Part shown: piece by piece, positions 11,333 to 20,234 of the stretch | How the letters are laid out: every line of letters starts with the position of its first letter | Numbering within the stretch: the stretch's first letter is position 1 | Source: Clostridia bacterium | GTDB taxonomy: Bacteria; Bacillota; Clostridia; Christensenellales; Aristaeellaceae | Assembly: GCA_017519405.1 (NCBI GenBank) | Contig: JAFWSH010000037.1 | Location: 1-40,932 of the forward strand | Reading direction: 5' to 3' | Length of the DNA: 40,932 bases | The notes under the pieces: generated by a model | What the model was told of the DNA's origin: nothing | Seen by the model: the letters and a program-made list of their open reading frames with translations, nothing else | Databases searched by the model: none | Made by a program: the position numbers and the translations under genes

Positions 11333-11695
11333 ATGAGCGAGATGGACGACATCCAGTATCTGGACTTTACGGACGAGAACGGCAACACCGAGACCTTTGG
11401 CCTGGTGGGCGTGGTGGAGTACAAGGAGGACACCTACCTGGTGCTGGAGCTCCCGGAGGAGGAGCAGGACGACAGCGAGGAAGTCCAGCTGGTGTTTATG
11501 CTGGTGATCCGGGACGAGGAGGGGGAGGACTGCTACGAGCCCGTGGAGGACGACGCCCTCTGCGACACCCTCTTCGACATCTACATGCAGCAGCTGGAGG
11601 AGAAGCTGGAGCGGGAGGAAGCCGCCATGGCAGAGCTCGAGGACGAGGACATGGACGAGGAAGAAGAGGAAGACGGGGAGGACGGGGAGGACTGA
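11333..11695 (+). CDS. DUF1292 family acidic protein
   Basis: Small acidic protein of the DUF1292 family (YrzB-like), function unknown. The 120 residues show the typical layout: a beta-rich core starting 'IQYLDFTDENGNTETFGLVG' and 'YLVLELPEEEQDDSEEVQLV', then 'VFMLVIRDEEGEDCYEPVEDD', where family members regularly have a V.K/R.....YEPVED pattern. The C-terminus is a helix ending in a run of Asp and Glu (about 20 acidic residues of the last 25). ATG 11333 is chosen with GGGAG 9 bases upstream; an in-frame ATG at 11315 overlaps the truB stop. It sits 14 bases after truB and 55 before mreB. Elsewhere in Bacillota DUF1292 genes often neighbour yrrK and alaS; this location is different. Confidence 0.85.
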   Translation: MSEMDDIQYLDFTDENGNTETFGLVGVVEYKEDTYLVLELPEEEQDDSEEVQLVFMLVIRDEEGEDCYEPVEDDALCDTLFDIYMQQLEEKLEREEAAMAELEDEDMDEEEEEDGEDGED

Positions 11696-11750
11696 CGTCC
11701 CCGCCTTTTCCGGGCAGACAGAAGCGGCAGCATAAGAAAAAGGTGATCAA

Positions 11751-12773
11751 ATGGCATCAACCGATATCGGGGTGGATCTGGGAACCTCCAATGTGGTGGT
11801 CTACAAGCGCGAAGGCGGCATTCACATGCGGGTGCCCGCTGTGGTGGCGGTGGACCGGGACACCAACCGGGTGATTGCCGTAGGCGCCGAGGCCTACCCC
11901 CTGCTGGGCAAGACGCCCGGCAACATCCAGGCCATACGCCCCCTGCAGCAAGGCGCGATCCTGGACTATGACCTGGTAAAGACCCTGCTGACGGATGTGG
12001 TCACCCGGGCGGTGGGCAAGCACTTCTTTGCCCGGCCCCGGGCGGTCATCTCTGTGCCCTCAGGGGTCAACGAGGTGGAGAAGCGCTCCATCATCAACAT
12101 GATGTTTGACGCGGGCATGCGGCGGACCCAGATGCTGGACCGGCCCATCGCCGCGGCGCTGGGCGTGGGCATGCGCTTCGACGAGGCCTACGGCAGCATG
12201 ATCGTGGACCTGGGGGCTGGCGCTTCGGATATTGCCGTGCTCTCCATGAACGAGGTCTCCGTGGGCGCCTCCATCCCCATTGGCGGGGACGCCTTTGACG
12301 ACGCCATCATCCGCTATCTGCGGAAAAAGCACAACCTGCTCATCGGCCCGCGCACGGCGGAGGAGCTGAAGATCACCATCGGCAGCGCGGTGAAGCCCCT
12401 GACGGGGGAGAGCATGGAGGTCAGCGGACGCAACCTGCTCTCCGGCCTGCCCAAGACCCAGCGCATCACCGCCATGGAGGTCTTTGAGGCCCTGCGGGAC
12501 CCGGTGGACGACCTGGTGGAGGCCATCCAGGCGGTCCTGGAGCGCACACCGCCCCAGCTGGCGGCGGATATCTTTGAGGAGGGCATTGTGCTCACCGGCG
12601 GCGCGGCGGCCATGACCGGCCTGGCAGACGCGGTGGTCACCAAGCTGGGGGTACCCTGCGCGGTGGCGGAGGACCCCCAGGCCTGCGTGGCCATGGGCTG
12701 CGGCCGGGCGCTGGAGGACACCCCCATCATGCGGGCGCTGCTGGCCAACAGCAAGCACCGCTGGAACCGATAA
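11751..12773 (+). CDS. mreB: MreB-family actin-like rod-shape protein
   Basis: Bacterial actin homologue that forms filaments under the membrane and guides the elongasome. The 340-residue length and motifs fit: phosphate-1 'DIGVDLGTSNVVVY', connect-1 and 'PRAVISVPSGVNEVEKRSI', phosphate-2 'GSMIVDLGAGASDIAVLS', and adenosine motif 'GIVLTGGAAAMTGL'. The 'GG.AFDDAI..Y.RKKHNLLIG..TAEELK..IGSA' block is also present, as in MreB rather than FtsA or DnaK. No mreC or mreD follows; a strong terminator ends the unit. It could be Mbl/MreBH-like rather than the main MreB. An AAAAAGGTG ribosome site lies 7 bases before ATG 11751. Confidence 0.92.
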   Translation: MASTDIGVDLGTSNVVVYKREGGIHMRVPAVVAVDRDTNRVIAVGAEAYPLLGKTPGNIQAIRPLQQGAILDYDLVKTLLTDVVTRAVGKHFFARPRAVISVPSGVNEVEKRSIINMMFDAGMRRTQMLDRPIAAALGVGMRFDEAYGSMIVDLGAGASDIAVLSMNEVSVGASIPIGGDAFDDAIIRYLRKKHNLLIGPRTAEELKITIGSAVKPLTGESMEVSGRNLLSGLPKTQRITAMEVFEALRDPVDDLVEAIQAVLERTPPQLAADIFEEGIVLTGGAAAMTGLADAVVTKLGVPCAVAEDPQACVAMGCGRALEDTPIMRALLANSKHRWNR

Positions 12774-12797
12774 GACCGGTTTACCACAGAACACAAG

Positions 12798-12828
12798 GGG
12801 TCATGCGGCATTGCCCGTGGCCCTTTTT
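12798..12828 (+). terminator. Rho-independent terminator after mreB
   Basis: GC-rich hairpin with outer GGGTCATG (12798-12805) pairing with CGTGGCCC (12816-12823, two G-U pairs) and inner GGC/GCC, followed by TTTTT (12824-12828). It ends the rbfA-to-mreB unit. Confidence 0.8.
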
Positions 12829-12846
12829 CCGGAAGGAGGGATTCCC

Positions 12847-14658
12847 ATGGCCGGCGTATTCACCCTCAGTGACACCACGGTTTTCTTCAGCGAGAAGCCG
12901 CTGATCTCCCACGCCTCCCTGACCATCTCCGATGGCGACCGCCTGGGGGTGGTGGGCCGCAACGGCCAGGGCAAGTCCACCCTGCTGCGGCTGCTGGCCG
13001 GGGAGGTTCCCCCGGACGGCGGCGAGGTGACCAGCCGGCGGGGCCTCTCTGTCACCTGGCTGCCCCAGACCCCGGTCTTCCCGGCGGGGGCCACCCTGAC
13101 GGAGGCGGCGGTGGCCTGCATGGGCGGACCGGAACACGGGAAGGAGGGCGCTGCCTACGAGGCGCAGAAGCTCCTGACCGAGCTGGGCTTCCGGGACCTC
13201 CATGCCCCGGCGGAGACCCTCTCCGGCGGGGAACGGATGAAGGTGGCCCTGGCGGGGGCCCTCTGCCGGCCGTGCGATGTGCTGATGCTGGACGAGCCCA
13301 CCAACCACCTGGACATGGAGACCTCCCAGTGGCTGGAGGACCGGCTGCTCGCCTGGCGGGGCACGCTGCTGGTGGTGACCCACGACCGCTACCTGCTGGA
13401 GCGGGTGTTCACCGGCATCCTGGAGGCGAACGGCGGGCGGGTAACCCGCTACAACTGCCGCTACGCCGGCTATCTGGAGGAGCGGGCACAGCGGGAGGAG
13501 ATGCGGGAGGCCACCCTGCGGAAGCAGCAGAGCCTGTATCGGCGGGAGCTGAGCTGGATCCGGGCGGGGGCTCCGGCCCGCTCCACCAAGGCCAAGGGCC
13601 GGATCCAGCGCTTTGAGGAGCTGGCCCGGGCGGTGGCGCCGGCCCCCCGGGAGCAGACCCTGTCCGTGCGCTCCGCCGCCTCCCGGCTGGGGCGGAAGAT
13701 TTTGGCCTGGGAGAATCTGGCGGCGGGCTACGACGAGAAGCCGCTGGTGCGGGACTTCACCTACACCCTGCTGCGGGACGACCGGCTGGGGATTGTGGGG
13801 CCCAACGGCTCCGGCAAGACCACCCTGCTGCGGGTGCTGGCGGGGGAGCTGCCGCCCCTGGCAGGCACCCTGGAGGCGGGGGAGACGGTGAAGATCGGCT
13901 ATTTTGCCCAGCACTGTCCGCCGCTGGACCCGGACTGCCGGGTGATCGACGCGGTCACCGATGTGGCGGTGCGCATCCGCCTGCCGGAGGGGGACGTGAG
14001 CGCCACCCAGATGGCGGAGCACTTCCTTTTCCCCTCCGCCATGCAGTATCAGCGGGTGAGCTCCCTCTCCGGCGGCGAGCTGCGTCGGCTCCATTTGCTG
14101 CGGGTGCTGATGACGGCCCCCAACGTGCTGATCCTGGACGAGCCCACCAACGACCTGGACCTGGACACCCTCACGGTGCTGGAGGACTACCTGGAGGACT
14201 TCCCCGGGGCTATCATCGCCGTGAGCCACGACCGCTTCTTCCTGGACCGCATCACCCGGCATCTCTTCGCCATCGGGGAGGGGCGGATGGAGCCCTTCAT
14301 CGGCGGCTGCCAGAGCTGGCTGGATGCGCTGGCGGAGAAAAATGCCGAAGCCCGGCCGGCGCCTCCGGAGAAAAAGGAGAAAAAGCAGCGGGCCCCCGGC
14401 AGCGACGATCTCCGCTTCACCTTCCGGGAGCAGCGGGACCTGGAGACCATCGACGACACCCTGGCGGCCCTGCAGGCCCGGCTGGAGGAAATTGACGCCG
14501 CCCTGGCGGCGCAGGCCAGCGACTATGTGGCGGTGTCCGCCCTGATGGCGGAGCAGGAGGAGACCCGGAAGCGGCTGGCCGAGGCGGAGGAGCGCTGGCT
14601 CTATCTCCAGGAGAAAAAAGAGCGGATTGAGCAGAGCTGCGGGGGCGGCCGAAGGTGA
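12847..14658 (+). CDS. ABC-F family ATPase, Uup type
   Basis: Soluble protein with two ABC domains and no membrane segment. ABC-F proteins act on the ribosome; Uup-type members are linked to translation and DNA-structure stress. The 603 residues contain Walker [10 protein letters not shown] (about 38-46), signature LSGGERM and Walker [12 protein letters not shown] in domain 1; a linker with '[21 protein letters not shown]'-like sequence (about 238-258), typical of Uup; then [16 protein letters not shown] and [11 protein letters not shown] in domain 2. A C-terminal coiled coil (about 535-600, '[11 protein letters not shown]', '[15 protein letters not shown]'-like) matches the Uup tail. ATG 12847 is preceded by GGAAGGAGGG. 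A role in antibiotic resistance cannot be excluded but nothing specific supports it. Confidence 0.92.
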   Translation: MAGVFTLSDTTVFFSEKPLISHASLTISDGDRLGVVGRNGQGKSTLLRLLAGEVPPDGGEVTSRRGLSVTWLPQTPVFPAGATLTEAAVACMGGPEHGKEGAAYEAQKLLTELGFRDLHAPAETLSGGERMKVALAGALCRPCDVLMLDEPTNHLDMETSQWLEDRLLAWRGTLLVVTHDRYLLERVFTGILEANGGRVTRYNCRYAGYLEERAQREEMREATLRKQQSLYRRELSWIRAGAPARSTKAKGRIQRFEELARAVAPAPREQTLSVRSAASRLGRKILAWENLAAGYDEKPLVRDFTYTLLRDDRLGIVGPNGSGKTTLLRVLAGELPPLAGTLEAGETVKIGYFAQHCPPLDPDCRVIDAVTDVAVRIRLPEGDVSATQMAEHFLFPSAMQYQRVSSLSGGELRRLHLLRVLMTAPNVLILDEPTNDLDLDTLTVLEDYLEDFPGAIIAVSHDRFFLDRITRHLFAIGEGRMEPFIGGCQSWLDALAEKNAEARPAPPEKKEKKQRAPGSDDLRFTFREQRDLETIDDTLAALQARLEEIDAALAAQASDYVAVSALMAEQEETRKRLAEAEERWLYLQEKKERIEQSCGGGRR

Positions 14659-14662
14659 TCCC

Positions 14663-14691
14663 TTGACGGCGGGGGACTCCCCGGGTATACT
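14663..14691 (+). promoter_or_regulatory. Sigma-A promoter of the ASCH-domain gene
   Basis: TTGACG (14663-14668) and TATACT (14686-14691) with a 17-base spacer, 20 bases before ATG 14711, so the transcript would have almost no leader. Confidence 0.75.
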
Positions 14692-14710
14692 GGATCCGGG
14701 GGTGAGGGCC

Positions 14711-15247
14711 ATGAAGGCGCTTTCCGTGATACCGTACTACTGCATGCAGATCTACCGCGGCGAGAAGACAATCGAGTGGCGGTCCTGGCGGACACCCCAC
14801 CGGGGCGACCTGCTCTTCTGCGCCAGCGCCCGGAAGGAACCGGGCTGCGTGGCGGGACATGCGCTGTTTGTGGCGGAGCTGTACGACGTGGTGCCCTTTG
14901 GGCGCCGCCACCTGGACGGCGCCTGCATGGACTGGGTTCCGGATAACCCCGGATACGCCTGGCTGCTGCGGGACATCCGGCCGGTGGAGCCCTTCCCGGT
15001 GAAGGGCAAGCTGCACCTGTACGATGTGGAGGATCGGCTGATCCGCACCGCCCCGCCCATCTTTGACGAAAAGGGTGAGTTGACCCGGGCGGGCAGGGGC
15101 TGGTGGGACCGCTTCATCGCCCCGCTGGTGTACACGCCGGAGGGGCGCCCGGGAACGGCCGGCGGCGGGATGGGCGGCATCAACCGGCGCAGCCGGAGAT
15201 GGGCAGACAACGACGACGACCTGTCACTTTTGAAGAGAAAACTGTGA
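14711..15247 (+). CDS. ASCH/PUA-like domain protein
   Basis: The 178-residue product begins 'MKALSVIPYYCMQIYRGEKTIEWRSW', the pattern of ASCH-domain proteins: a first strand, then a short helix, 'G.KT.E.R' and a following strand ('GDLLFCASA'). ASCH domains are PUA-like folds thought to bind RNA or act on modified nucleosides. A conserved-looking core continues through 'DVVPFGRRHLDGACMDWVPDNPGYAWLLRDIRPVEPFPVKGK' region (positions about 58-100) and 'GWWDRFIAPLVY'. The C-terminal 40 residues are Gly/Arg/Asp-rich and probably disordered. The gene has its own promoter and is separated from the ABC-F gene by 52 bases. Exact substrate unknown. Confidence 0.8.
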   Translation: MKALSVIPYYCMQIYRGEKTIEWRSWRTPHRGDLLFCASARKEPGCVAGHALFVAELYDVVPFGRRHLDGACMDWVPDNPGYAWLLRDIRPVEPFPVKGKLHLYDVEDRLIRTAPPIFDEKGELTRAGRGWWDRFIAPLVYTPEGRPGTAGGGMGGINRRSRRWADNDDDLSLLKRKL

Positions 15248-15288
15248 TCCCGACAGCACGGCAATATAAGAAGGAGGCGGACGAACCC

Positions 15289-16167
15289 ATGACCAATGTC
15301 TATTTTACGAAGGAAATCACCCCGGAAAGCCTGGTGCGGATCTATGAAGCCCTGGGGGTGACCCTCCCCGGGAAGGTGGCGGTGAAGATCTCCACCGGTG
15401 AGCCCGGCGGACACAATTTCCTGAATCCCCAGCTGATCAAGCCCCTGGTGGACAAGCTGCAGGGCACCATCGTGGAGTGCTGCACGGCCTACGGCGGGCT
15501 GCGGCAGGACCCCAAGGACCACTGGAAGGCCATCCGGGACCACGGCTTCCTGGACATCGCCCCGGTGGACCTGATGGACGAGGAGGGGGAGATCAGCATC
15601 CCCGTCACCGGAGGCTTCCACCTGACCCATGACATCGTGGGCGCCCACCTGGACCGCTATGACAGCGTGCTGATCCTCTCCCACTTCAAGGGCCACATCA
15701 TGGGCGGCTTCGGCGGTGCGCTGAAGAACATCGCCATCGGCATCGCCTCCTCCGCCGGCAAGGCCCTGATCCACTCCGCAGGCGTCACCACCGACACCAG
15801 CCGCTGCTGGAAGGAGGACCGGCCCAAGCAGGACGACTTCCTGGAGTCCATGGCGGATGCCTGCCAGGCGGTGCTGTCCCATGTGGGCCGGGAGCGCATG
15901 CTCTATGTCTCCGTGGCCAACCGCCTCTCGGTGGACTGTGACTGCGACAGCCACCCGGCCGAGCCCAAGATGGGGGACCTGGGCATCTTCGCCTCCACCG
16001 ACCCGGTGGCCCTGGACCAGGCCTGCTACGACGCGGTGATCAACGCCGACGACCCGGGCAAGGCGGACCTCATTGAGCGCATGACCTCCCGCCACGGCAT
16101 CCACACAGTGGAGGCCGCTGAGCAGCTGGGCGTGGGCAGCAGAGCCTACACGCTGGTGGAGCTGTAA
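15289..16167 (+). CDS. DUF362 domain-containing protein
   Basis: The 292-residue product belongs to the DUF362 family, often found with or fused to ferredoxin domains in anaerobes; function unproven. Visible family blocks are 'VAVKISTGEPGGHNFLNPQLIKPLV' region (about 24-48), a variant of the usual 'VaiKvn.Ge.g....l.P', then 'SVLILSHFKGHIMGGFGGALKNIAIGIASSAGK' (about 125-157), and 'DLGIFASTDPVALDQACYDAV'. No Cys-rich 4Fe-4S motif is present, though 'VDCDCDSH' near residue 217-224 could bind metal. AAGGAGG lies 11 bases before ATG 15289. It may be cotranscribed with the ASCH gene 41 bases upstream; a terminator follows. Confidence 0.88.
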   Translation: MTNVYFTKEITPESLVRIYEALGVTLPGKVAVKISTGEPGGHNFLNPQLIKPLVDKLQGTIVECCTAYGGLRQDPKDHWKAIRDHGFLDIAPVDLMDEEGEISIPVTGGFHLTHDIVGAHLDRYDSVLILSHFKGHIMGGFGGALKNIAIGIASSAGKALIHSAGVTTDTSRCWKEDRPKQDDFLESMADACQAVLSHVGRERMLYVSVANRLSVDCDCDSHPAEPKMGDLGIFASTDPVALDQACYDAVINADDPGKADLIERMTSRHGIHTVEAAEQLGVGSRAYTLVEL

Positions 16168-16195
16168 GCCGGCAGACGACGGAAAACCGAACGGC

Positions 16196-16229
16196 AAAAG
16201 ACCGTCCTCCGGAAGGAGAGCGGTCTTTT
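16196..16229. terminator. Bidirectional Rho-independent terminator
   Basis: Perfect stem AAAAGACCG (16196-16204) with CGGTCTTTT (16221-16229), plus an inner TCCT/AGGA pairing. A-run and T-run flank the hairpin so it serves the DUF362 gene on plus and the topoisomerase gene on minus. Confidence 0.88.
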
Positions 16230-16245
16230 GTGATGAGCTGCCCCT

Positions 16246-18234
16246 TCAGTTGGCGGGGCGGGCCATGGGGTTGATCTGCCCCTCCGGCAGCTGGAAGGTG
16301 TCCTGACGGTTGAAGTCCGCGAACTCGCTGATGTAGTCCCGGCGGGGTTCCACCTTGTCCCCCATGAGGATGGTCACCAGCCGGTCGGCCTGGGCGGCGT
16401 CGTCGATGGAGACCTGGATGAGCTTGCGCTGGCCCGGGTCCATGGTGGTGTCCCAGAGCTGCTCCGGGTTCATCTCGCCCAGGCCCTTGTAGCGCTGGAG
16501 GGTGTAGCCCTTGCCGATCTTGCGGGTTACCTTCTCCAGCTCCTTGTCGTCGTAGCAGTAGATCACCTGGCTGCCCTTGGCCACCCGGTACAGGGGCGGC
16601 ATGCCGATGTAGACATGGCCGCCGGTGATGAGCTCCCGCATGTAGCGGAAGAAGAAGGTGAGCAGAATGGCCCGGATGTGTGCGCCGTCCTGGTCGGCAT
16701 CGGAGAGGATGATCACCTTGTGGTAGCGCAGGTTCGAAAGGGAGAAGGTTTCCCCGATGGAGGTGCCCAGGGCGGTGATAAGGCTGCGGAACTCCTCGTT
16801 GGAGAGCACCTGGTCGATGCTCTTTTTCTCGGCGTTCAGGGGCTTGCCCCGCAGGGGGAGGATGGCCTGGAAGCGGCTGTCCCTGCCCTGCTTGGCGCTG
16901 CCGCCGGCGGAATCGCCCTCCACGATGAACAGCTCGTTGTCCACCGGGTTGTGTCCCCGGGCGGCGGAGAGCTTGCCCACCAGGGGCTGGGCCTCCAGGG
17001 CCTTGGAGGAGCGGATGGTGTCCCGGGCCTTCCGGGCGGCCTCCCGGGCCTGGGCGGCGCGGGCGGCCTTGCCCACGATGCCCTGGGCCATCTCCTGGTT
17101 CCGGAGGTTGTCCAGCCAGTCCGCCAGCTTTTCCGCCACAATGGCCTCCACCACGGGCCGCACCTCGCTGTTGCCCAGGCGGCCCTTGGTCTGGCCCTCA
17201 AACTGGGGGTTCTTCACCATGACGGTCAGCACGCAGGTGAGCCCCTCCCGGAAGTCCTCGCCTGTGAGGTTGGGGTCCTTCTCCTTCAGCGTGCCCATCT
17301 TCCGGGCAAAGTCGTTGAAGGCCTTGGTGAAGGCGCTCTTGAAGCCGATCTCGTGGGTGCCGCCCTCCGGGGTGGGGATGTTGTTCACATAGGAGAAGAC
17401 GTTCTCCGCGTAGTCTGTGGTGTACTGGATGGCCACCCGGCAGATCACGCTGTCCCGCTGGCCCTCCAGAAAAATGACGTCCTCGCCCACCGGGGTGCGG
17501 CCGGCGTTCAGGTAGCGGACGTAGTCCACGATGCCCCCATCGTAGCAGAAGGTCTGCTCCCGCTTCTCCGGGTTCTTCTCCCGCTCGTCCACGAAGGTGA
17601 TCATCAGGCCCTTGTTCAGGTAGGCCAGCTCCTGGAGACGGCGGGCCACCTGCTGGCTGTTCCAGCGGGTGTCCTCAAAGATGCGGTCGTCCGGGAGGAA
17701 GCGCACCAGGGTGCCGCGCTTGCGGGTGTTGCGGATCTTCTCCAGGGGGCCGTCGGGCTTGCCGGCCTCAATCTTGCCCGTGGCGGGGTTCACCTCAGAG
17801 GTGAAGCGGATGTGGTAGTGCCCCCAGTCCCGGTAGGAGTCCACTGTCAGCCAGCGGGAGAGGGCGTTCACCACCGAGGCGCCCACCCCGTGCAGGCCGC
17901 CGGAGTAGGCGTAGTTGGCGTTGTTGAACTTGCCGCCGGCGTGGAGGCGGGTATAGATCACCTCCACACCGGAGATGTGCAGGGTGGGGTGCTCGTCCAC
18001 GGGAACGCCCCGGCCGTTGTCCAGCACGCTGGCGGAGCCGTCGGCGTGCAGCGTGACGGTGATGGCGTCGGCAAAGCCGTTGATGGCCTCGTCGATGGCG
18101 TTGTCCACGATCTCCCAGAGGAGGTGGTGGAGTCCCCGGGAGGAGGTGGTGCCGATGTACATGCCGGGGCGCAGCCGGACAGCCTCCAGGCCTTCCAGGA
18201 CCTGGATATCGCCGGCGTCATAGGTTTGGGTCAA
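16246..18234 (-). CDS. DNA gyrase / topoisomerase IV subunit B (GyrB/ParE family)
   Basis: ATPase subunit of a type IIA topoisomerase. The 662 residues carry the GHKL ATP site 'EIVDNAIDEA' and 'VLDNGRGVPVDEH', the lid 'YSGGLHGVGASVVNALS', and the TOPRIM motifs 'NELFIVEGDSAGGSAKQGRD' and 'ILSDADQDGAHI'. The C-terminus has 'YTLQRYKGLGEMNPEQLWDTTMDP'. Length excludes the ~170-residue insert of gammaproteobacterial GyrB. GyrB and ParE of Bacillota are very alike, and no gyrA, parC, recF or dnaA lies nearby to decide, so I give no symbol. TTG 18234 is the likely start: AAGGAG lies 10 bases upstream and an in-frame TGA lies just before. It has its own promoter at 18289-18317. Confidence 0.95.
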   Translation of the reverse strand: MTQTYDAGDIQVLEGLEAVRLRPGMYIGTTSSRGLHHLLWEIVDNAIDEAINGFADAITVTLHADGSASVLDNGRGVPVDEHPTLHISGVEVIYTRLHAGGKFNNANYAYSGGLHGVGASVVNALSRWLTVDSYRDWGHYHIRFTSEVNPATGKIEAGKPDGPLEKIRNTRKRGTLVRFLPDDRIFEDTRWNSQQVARRLQELAYLNKGLMITFVDEREKNPEKREQTFCYDGGIVDYVRYLNAGRTPVGEDVIFLEGQRDSVICRVAIQYTTDYAENVFSYVNNIPTPEGGTHEIGFKSAFTKAFNDFARKMGTLKEKDPNLTGEDFREGLTCVLTVMVKNPQFEGQTKGRLGNSEVRPVVEAIVAEKLADWLDNLRNQEMAQGIVGKAARAAQAREAARKARDTIRSSKALEAQPLVGKLSAARGHNPVDNELFIVEGDSAGGSAKQGRDSRFQAILPLRGKPLNAEKKSIDQVLSNEEFRSLITALGTSIGETFSLSNLRYHKVIILSDADQDGAHIRAILLTFFFRYMRELITGGHVYIGMPPLYRVAKGSQVIYCYDDKELEKVTRKIGKGYTLQRYKGLGEMNPEQLWDTTMDPGQRKLIQVSIDDAAQADRLVTILMGDKVEPRRDYISEFADFNRQDTFQLPEGQINPMARPAN

Positions 18235-18288
18235 GCGTCAGTCACTCCTTGATGCGGCGAGGTGCCGCTGTATAACAATCCACAATAT

Positions 18289-18317
18289 ATTGTAGCACAA
18301 AAAGGCGCCGGGGACAA
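18289..18317 (-). promoter_or_regulatory. Sigma-A promoter of the gyrB/parE-type gene
   Basis: Minus-strand TTGTCC (18312-18317) and TACAAT (18289-18294) with a 17-base spacer. It lies in a 179-base intergenic region shared with the divergent GH3 gene, for which TATACT at 18379-18384 is a possible but -35-poor -10 box. Confidence 0.65.
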
Positions 18318-18413
18318 GGGCGGGGAAGAAACGGCACTTCCTCTTTTCTTCCCGCTTTTCTTTCCTGACACAATGGCGTATACTCCTGTCATGAGGAAAC
18401 GGAGGGAGAGGCC

Positions 18414-20234
18414 ATGAACAGAACGCCGGAGGAGATCCTGGCCGGGATGAGTACGGTGCAGAAGGCGGCCCAGGTGGTCATGCCCGCCTTCACCCGCTGG
18501 ACGGATCCGGAGGGGGACAGCGGCCCGGATGCCGCCCCGGTGCCGGAGGATGTCCGGAGCATCCTGGGCAGGTACGGCTTCGCGGGGGTGATCCTGTTTG
18601 CGCCGGATGTGACGGACACAGCGCGGGCGGTCCGGCTGATCCATGCCATGCAGGCGGCCGGCGCCGACGGCGGCCACCCCCTGCTGCTCACCATGATTGA
18701 CCAGGAGGGCGGCGAGACCACCCGCCTGGGGCAGGGCACCCGGATGCCGGGGAATATGGCCCTGGGTGCGGCGGACAGCCTGTCCCTGACGGAGGCCGCC
18801 GGCCGGGTGACGGGGGAGGAGCTGCGGGTCATGGGCCTGAACTGTGATGCCGCGCCGGTGCTGGACGTCAACAGCAACCCGGCGAACCCCATCATCGGCG
18901 TGCGCTCCTTCTCGGACGATCCGTCCCTGACGGCGGCCCACGGGGTCCGCTTCATGCAGGGACTGCAGGCTGCGGGGGTCATCCCTGTGGTGAAGCATTT
19001 TCCGGGCCACGGGGACACGGACACCGACAGCCATGTGGGCCTCCCCCTGGTGGACAAGCCCCTGGAGACGCTGCGCGGGTTTGAACTGGTGCCTTTCCGG
19101 GCGTGTATTGAGGCGGGGGCGGAGATGCTCATGACGGCCCACATCCAGTATCCGCAGGTGGAGCGGCAGACCCACGTCTCCCGGAGCACGGAGAAGCGTG
19201 TCTTCCTGCCTGCCACCCTCTCCCGGAGAATCCTCACGGACCTGCTCCGGGGGGAGCTGGGCTACCGGGGTGTGGTGATCTCCGACGCCATGAACATGCA
19301 GGCTGTCGCCCGGCATTTCACCCCCATGGAGATCGCCAGACTGGCGCTTTGCGCGGGGGTGGATATCCTGCTGATGCCGGTGGACACGACCGCGGCGGCG
19401 GGGGCAGCGGCGCTGACGCCCTATCTCGAGGGTATCGCCCGCATGGCGGAGCGGGGGGAGATCCCCATGGCGGTGCTGGATGCGGCGGTGCTGCGGGTGC
19501 TGCGGCTGAAGGCGCGGCACGGCCTGCTGGCCTCCCGGCCCGGGGCGGTTGACCCGGCGCGGGCGGCGAAAACGGTGGGGTCTCCGTCGCATCGGGCACT
19601 GGCATGGTCAGCGGCCTCCCGGTCCCTGACCCTGGTGAAAAACGATGACACCCTGCCCCTGCAGCTCTCCGGAAACGAAAGCATGCTGGTGCTGGTGCCG
19701 GACAAGGCCACGCAGCAGAGCGCCGCATGCGGCATCCAGAAGGCGGTGGTGGAGGGATGGCTCCAGGACGGGGCGGGTCTGCGCCTGCTGATTCTGCCGG
19801 AGCTCAGTGATCAGGCCCTGGAAGAGGCGGTGCGGGGCGCGAAGTACGTAGTCGCCGTCTCAGCCGTCTTCAGCATGGCCTCCCTGGATCCCCGGCGCCC
19901 GGAGGGAGCGATCTCGGCCAGGATGGACCGGGCGATCTCCCTGACCCGTGAGTGCGGGGGCCGATTCATCCTGATCAGCGGACAGTTGCCCTACGACGTG
20001 GCCCGCTATCCCCGGGCCGATGCCGCCCTGCTGGCCTGGTGCGCCCGGGAGGCGCCGGGAACGGCCGGCGGGACCGGGGCCTGCGTTCCCAATATTGCGG
20101 CGGCAGTCCATGGGCTGCTCTCCGGCGCCGCCTTCACCGGAAAACTGCCCCTGCGCATTCCGGCCATGGATGCGCAGGGGCAGATCATGGAGAAAACGCT
20201 GTATCCCCGCGGCTTCAGTCTTCCCCCAAAATGA
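18414..20234 (+). CDS. Glycoside hydrolase family 3, beta-N-acetylhexosaminidase-like
   Basis: GH3 enzyme with NagZ-type motifs. NagZ-like enzymes cut N-acetylglucosamine from muropeptides. The catalytic barrel (about 1-345) shows 'IDQEGGETTRL' (substrate loop), 'GLNCDAAPVLDVNSNPANPIIGVRSF' region, and the diagnostic 'KHFPGHGDTDTDSH' (the His-Asp acid/base pair of NagZ-like enzymes). The nucleophile Asp is in 'GVVISDAMNMQA'. A second alpha/beta domain (about 380-600) is present, making it longer (606 residues) than one-domain NagZ and similar to YbbD/NagZ of Bacillus. No signal peptide or lipobox is seen, so the enzyme is likely cytoplasmic. GGAGGGAG precedes ATG 18414. The 3' end overlaps the opposing gene by 20 bases. 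Confidence 0.92.
   Translation: MNRTPEEILAGMSTVQKAAQVVMPAFTRWTDPEGDSGPDAAPVPEDVRSILGRYGFAGVILFAPDVTDTARAVRLIHAMQAAGADGGHPLLLTMIDQEGGETTRLGQGTRMPGNMALGAADSLSLTEAAGRVTGEELRVMGLNCDAAPVLDVNSNPANPIIGVRSFSDDPSLTAAHGVRFMQGLQAAGVIPVVKHFPGHGDTDTDSHVGLPLVDKPLETLRGFELVPFRACIEAGAEMLMTAHIQYPQVERQTHVSRSTEKRVFLPATLSRRILTDLLRGELGYRGVVISDAMNMQAVARHFTPMEIARLALCAGVDILLMPVDTTAAAGAAALTPYLEGIARMAERGEIPMAVLDAAVLRVLRLKARHGLLASRPGAVDPARAAKTVGSPSHRALAWSAASRSLTLVKNDDTLPLQLSGNESMLVLVPDKATQQSAACGIQKAVVEGWLQDGAGLRLLILPELSDQALEEAVRGAKYVVAVSAVFSMASLDPRRPEGAISARMDRAISLTRECGGRFILISGQLPYDVARYPRADAALLAWCAREAPGTAGGTGACVPNIAAAVHGLLSGAAFTGKLPLRIPAMDAQGQIMEKTLYPRGFSLPPK

Noticed and set aside
12781-14712. 643-aa minus-strand frame
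   Set aside because: Antisense of the ABC-F gene; no family resemblance and no ribosome site.
16615-18252. 545-aa plus-strand frame opposite the topoisomerase gene
   Set aside because: Shadow of gyrB/parE with biased composition.
18379-18384. Promoter of the GH3 gene from the TATACT box
   Set aside because: No acceptable -35 element lies 16-18 bases upstream, so it is mentioned only as a possibility.
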